A stretch of DNA of 64,000 bases, taken from positions 6,696,001-6,760,000 of the forward strand of contig NZ_JAPEOK010000001.1 of assembly GCF_026341515.1 (NCBI RefSeq), read 5' to 3'. The notes below the pieces were generated by a model. It did no database searches. It saw nothing but the letters and a program-made list of their open reading frames with translations, and was not told the origin of the DNA. This stretch comes from Streptomyces sp. NBC_00878. GTDB taxonomy: Bacteria; Actinomycetota; Actinomycetes; Streptomycetales; Streptomycetaceae. Made by a program: the position numbers and the translations under genes. Numbering within the stretch: the stretch's first letter is position 1; the number at the start of each line of letters is the position of its first letter. Positions 60,223-64,000 of the stretch are shown one piece after another.

Positions 60223-60357
60223 TCAGCCCTCCCTCACGAACCCCTCCTCCTTCATCCAGTCCAGTGCCACCGCGTGCGGATCCTCTCCGTCCACGTCCAC
60301 CCTCGCGTTCAAGTCCTGCGCCACGTCGTCGTCGCAGTCGTCGTCGCAGCCGTCGTC
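60223..60357 (-). pseudogene. OpuAC-like substrate-binding protein, C-terminal fragment
   Basis: The reverse strand ends with DDVAQDLNARVDVDGEDPHA and VALDWMKEEGFVREG before a TGA at 60223-60225. This is the typical end of glycine-betaine/osmoprotectant binding proteins (DGEDP-A-A-WLKEEGFL). About 35 codons remain. Upstream lies a CGTCGT repeat and the 3' end of the Lrp/AsnC gene, so the rest was deleted. Confidence 0.65.
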
Positions 60358-60831
60358 TCAGTCGTCGTCCTCCGCGGCCTGTTCCACCAGCGGGATGATC
60401 CGCAGCGGTACGGGGTTCTCCATGACGATCGCCGTGGAGGCCCGGACGATGCCATCAAAACCGACAACCCGGTCGATCACCCGCTGAAGATCGGCGTTGG
60501 ACCGCGCCACGAGCCGGCACAGCATGTCCCCGCCGCCCGTCGTCGTGTGCAGCTCCAGCACCTCGGGAACGGTCGTCAAGTGCGCCCGTACGTCCCGGCC
60601 TTGCCCCTGCCTGATCTGCAGCGTCGCGAAGGCGGTGACGGGATACCCGAGGGCCGTGGGATCCACCTGCGGGCCGAACCCCCGGATGACTCCATTCGAC
60701 TGAAGCCGGTCCAGCCGCGCCTGCGCGGTCCCGCGCGCGACGCCGAGCCGCCGGGACATCTCCAGCACACCGATCCGCGGCTCCCGCGCGAGCAGGACCA
60801 GCAGCCGCCCGTCCAGATGATCGATCGCCAT
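60358..60831 (-). CDS. Lrp/AsnC-family transcriptional regulator
   Basis: 157 residues from ATG 60831, with GGGAGG seven bases upstream; the frame is open further upstream but without a binding site. The HTH is DHLDGRLLVLLAREPRIGVL and VARGTAQARLDRLQSNGVI. The RAM effector domain follows (YPVTAFATLQIRQGQGRDVR, LELHTTTGGGDMLCRLVARS). It diverges from hpd and is likely to regulate tyrosine degradation in response to an aromatic amino acid. Confidence 0.92.
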   Translation of the reverse strand: MAIDHLDGRLLVLLAREPRIGVLEMSRRLGVARGTAQARLDRLQSNGVIRGFGPQVDPTALGYPVTAFATLQIRQGQGRDVRAHLTTVPEVLELHTTTGGGDMLCRLVARSNADLQRVIDRVVGFDGIVRASTAIVMENPVPLRIIPLVEQAAEDDD

Positions 60832-60874
60832 GACGGCCTCCCAGATGGTCATCCTGTACATAAAGCCCGGCCCC

Positions 60875-62099
<1,225 letters not shown>

Positions 62100-62163
62100 G
62101 CGCGGCAGCCCGCAAGGCCGTTGGGGGGCGCTGTCACACCGAGCGGTACCGAGTCTCACCGAC

Positions 62164-63666
62164 TCACACCGAGCCCAGCGCCCCCAACGCCTTCTTCGCC
62201 GCCGGCACGCCCAGCGGCGAGAAGTACGGACTGATCCGCAGCGCCTCCTCCAGATGGCGGCGCGCGGGTCCCTCCAGCTCCAACTCCCGCTCGATCATGC
62301 CCCGGTGGTACGCGTAGGGCGCGCTGCGCACCTCGCCCCCGTGCTCCTTGTCCGTGGCCTTCGTGGCGAGGACGAGCGCCTCCTCGTCCTTCCCGGCGCG
62401 GTGCAACGCCCACCCCAACGCATCCGCGACCGCCACGGAAGGGTGCCGCTCCCACTCGCCCCGCAGCCGCCGCACGGCGGACCCGGGGTCACCGTGGTCC
62501 GCCTCGAAGAGGCCCGCGACGAGCTCGGAGTCCACCCCGCCGGCGGCACCCTCCCGCAGCCGGGCCCGCGTCGCCTCGTACTGGCCCCTCGCCTTCGCGC
62601 CCAGCCCCTTCGACTCGTACAACTCGCCCAGCTCCCACGCGTACTGGGGCAGCGCCCGCTTCTCCGACGCGGACCGGTAGGCGTGCGACGCCGCCGAGGT
62701 CCGCCCCAGCGCGGCCAGGGCCCGCCCCTGGCCCGCGAGCGCCGCGTGCCCGTCGGGATCGGCCCGCACCGCCTCCTCGAACGCGCGCAGCGCCTCGGCG
62801 GGCTCCCCCTGCTCCCAGGCCAGCTCCCCGGCCCGTACGAGACAGTCCGCCCGCTCGGCCGGAGCGGAGGCGAGCGCCACCGCGTCCCAGAGCGCGGCGG
62901 CGGCGTCCTCGCGGAGCCCCTGGTCCCGGTACACGAGCGCGGCCCGCGTCAGCACCCGGGCCCGCGCCGCCGCGCCTCCCGACGGCAGCCGGACGAGCCT
63001 GGCCAACGCGTGGCGCGCGGCCCTGTAGTCCCCGAGCCCCCGGTACGCGTCGATCAGCGACGGATAGGCCGTCCACCGCTTCGGCGCCGCGGCCACCGAG
63101 GCCTCGCCCCACTTCCGTGCCGTCCGGAAATCGTGCCGGGCGTTGGCGAGCGCGGCCAGAGCGTCGAGCGCCTCCACGTTCCCCTTCGGCTTCGCCCTCA
63201 ACGACGTACGCAACGCCTTCTCGGCCTTCGGGAAGTACCGCGCCTCGCCGGTCCGCTCACCCCGCTCCGCATACGCCGCACCGAGCACGGCCCACGACCG
63301 CACATCACCCGGATGGGCCCGCAGATGCGCCTCGCGGTCCCCGATCAGCGCGTGCAGATCGGGCGGCGAGGCGGGCGCCCCGGCCCCGACGGCGGTCATG
63401 GCCCGCGCCACGGGACCGGGCGCGGGCGGCGGCCCGTCCGGCCCAGGGGGCACCGCCACCAGCACACCACCGAGCACGGCACACCCCACGACGGCCCCGA
63501 CGAGCACCCACCTTCTGCCCCCACGACCCGCACGACGCCTCGCACGACGGCCCCCCGATCCACCCGCCGGACCCTTCCCCGAACCGTTCCCCGGACCATC
63601 CGCCGAATCCGAGGCCAGCTCTTTGCCCGTGCCGCTCTCGATGCCGTTACCGATACCGCTCTCCAT
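62164..63666 (-). CDS. Membrane-anchored TPR protein
   Basis: 500 residues from ATG 63666. A Gly/Ser-rich cytoplasmic head and arginine cluster precede one helix (WVLVGAVVGCAVLGGVLVAV). Tetratricopeptide repeats then run to the end (DVRSWAVLGAAYAERGE, EALDALAALANARHDFRTAR, AYPSLIDAYRGLGDYRAARH, PAEALRAFEEAVRADPDGHA). It probably organises protein complexes at the outer face of the membrane. No partner is evident; it converges with hpd. Confidence 0.88.
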   Translation of the reverse strand: MESGIGNGIESGTGKELASDSADGPGNGSGKGPAGGSGGRRARRRAGRGGRRWVLVGAVVGCAVLGGVLVAVPPGPDGPPPAPGPVARAMTAVGAGAPASPPDLHALIGDREAHLRAHPGDVRSWAVLGAAYAERGERTGEARYFPKAEKALRTSLRAKPKGNVEALDALAALANARHDFRTARKWGEASVAAAPKRWTAYPSLIDAYRGLGDYRAARHALARLVRLPSGGAAARARVLTRAALVYRDQGLREDAAAALWDAVALASAPAERADCLVRAGELAWEQGEPAEALRAFEEAVRADPDGHAALAGQGRALAALGRTSAASHAYRSASEKRALPQYAWELGELYESKGLGAKARGQYEATRARLREGAAGGVDSELVAGLFEADHGDPGSAVRRLRGEWERHPSVAVADALGWALHRAGKDEEALVLATKATDKEHGGEVRSAPYAYHRGMIERELELEGPARRHLEEALRISPYFSPLGVPAAKKALGALGSV

Positions 63667-63775
63667 GGCGCTCACTGTGCGCCAGTACGAAGAGCACACC
63701 CCGCCACCACCCCGGCACGGACAGCCACGCGCGGGCGGGGTTCACACCGATGGCCCCGAGTGCGACGCTGTGATC

Positions 63776-64000
63776 ATGAGCCGTATCGAAGCCCCACGTG
63801 ACGAGGTGACGAGCAACCTCGTCGACCGTCTTCTCGCGGGCCTGCCGGCCGAGGCGGTCATCACCGACCCGGACGTCACGGCCTCGTACGCCCACGACAT
63901 GGCCAGCTTCTGCGAGGCCGGCGCCCCGGCCCTCGTCGTGCTGCCGCGCACGGTCGAGCAGGTCCAGCACGTCATGCGTATCGCCACGGAACTGCGCGTC
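63776..64000 (+). CDS. FAD-linked oxidase, N-terminal part (cut by window edge)
   Basis: 75 codons are visible from ATG 63776: MSRIEAPRDEVTSNLVDRLL, PAEAVITDPDVTASYAHDMA and APALVVLPRTVEQVQHVMRI. This is the beginning of a GlcD/D-lactate-dehydrogenase-type flavoprotein, where the first beta strands of the PCMH FAD domain read VVxPxTxxxV. The substrate cannot be told from this part. Confidence 0.8.
   Translation, partial: MSRIEAPRDEVTSNLVDRLLAGLPAEAVITDPDVTASYAHDMASFCEAGAPALVVLPRTVEQVQHVMRIATELRV

Overview
The window is chromosomal DNA from a Streptomyces-type actinomycete. The sequence is very GC-rich, starts are often GTG or TTG, genes overlap in ATGA/GTGA fashion, terminators are GC-rich hairpins, and the gene families are typical of the genus (matAB, nnaR, HU, MurA, a SigU-like ECF pair). 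From memory, the backbone gene order matches the S. coelicolor SCO2963 to about SCO2925 neighbourhood. I could not run an alignment, so symbols taken from that match are homology calls.

Layout. 0-6.6 kb: the edge of an MFS exporter, a divergent LysR regulator, then the three-gene exopolysaccharide operon matA-matB-acyltransferase. 6.6-16.9 kb is an accessory block between mat and narK. It holds a 1620-residue RHS/YD-repeat secreted protein with a small membrane protein directly downstream (candidate toxin and immunity), a CYTH gene fragment joined to an IS66 transposase remnant, two unknown secreted proteins and a broken XRE regulator. 16.9-20.4 kb: nitrate/nitrite transporter narK and the HemD-like regulator nnaR. 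20.6-25.3 kb: a CGNR protein, the ECF sigma/anti-sigma pair and a HelD-type helicase. 25.7-30.6 kb: housekeeping genes (malic enzyme, HU, MurA, YqgE, DUF3039).

31.3-36.4 kb: a sugar ABC transporter operon ending in a GH20 beta-N-acetylhexosaminidase, with a good match to a DasR site upstream, suggesting uptake and cleavage of amino-sugar oligomers. 36.7-41.5 kb: a three-subunit molybdenum hydroxylase whose usual catalytic glutamate position reads alanine. 41.7-46.4 kb: a SUKH-like protein, a two-component system and small accessory genes.

46.5-53.7 kb is a decayed integrative element in the 3' half of a tRNA-Cys(GCA) gene, bounded by 59-bp direct repeats. It holds an endonuclease VII-like gene, an IS5-type insertion with a target duplication, a tRNA-Ser fragment, a low-GC cargo segment (PD-(D/E)XK-like protein, small basic protein, four-helix membrane protein), a truncated and amber-interrupted integrase, and an unknown membrane/coiled-coil protein.

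53.9-64 kb: an MFS transporter, an RHH/Doc toxin-antitoxin pair, an SF2 helicase, an IclR regulator, a secreted Lon-type protease domain protein, a divergent Lrp/AsnC regulator and 4-hydroxyphenylpyruvate dioxygenase, a TPR membrane protein, and the start of an FAD-linked oxidase at the edge.
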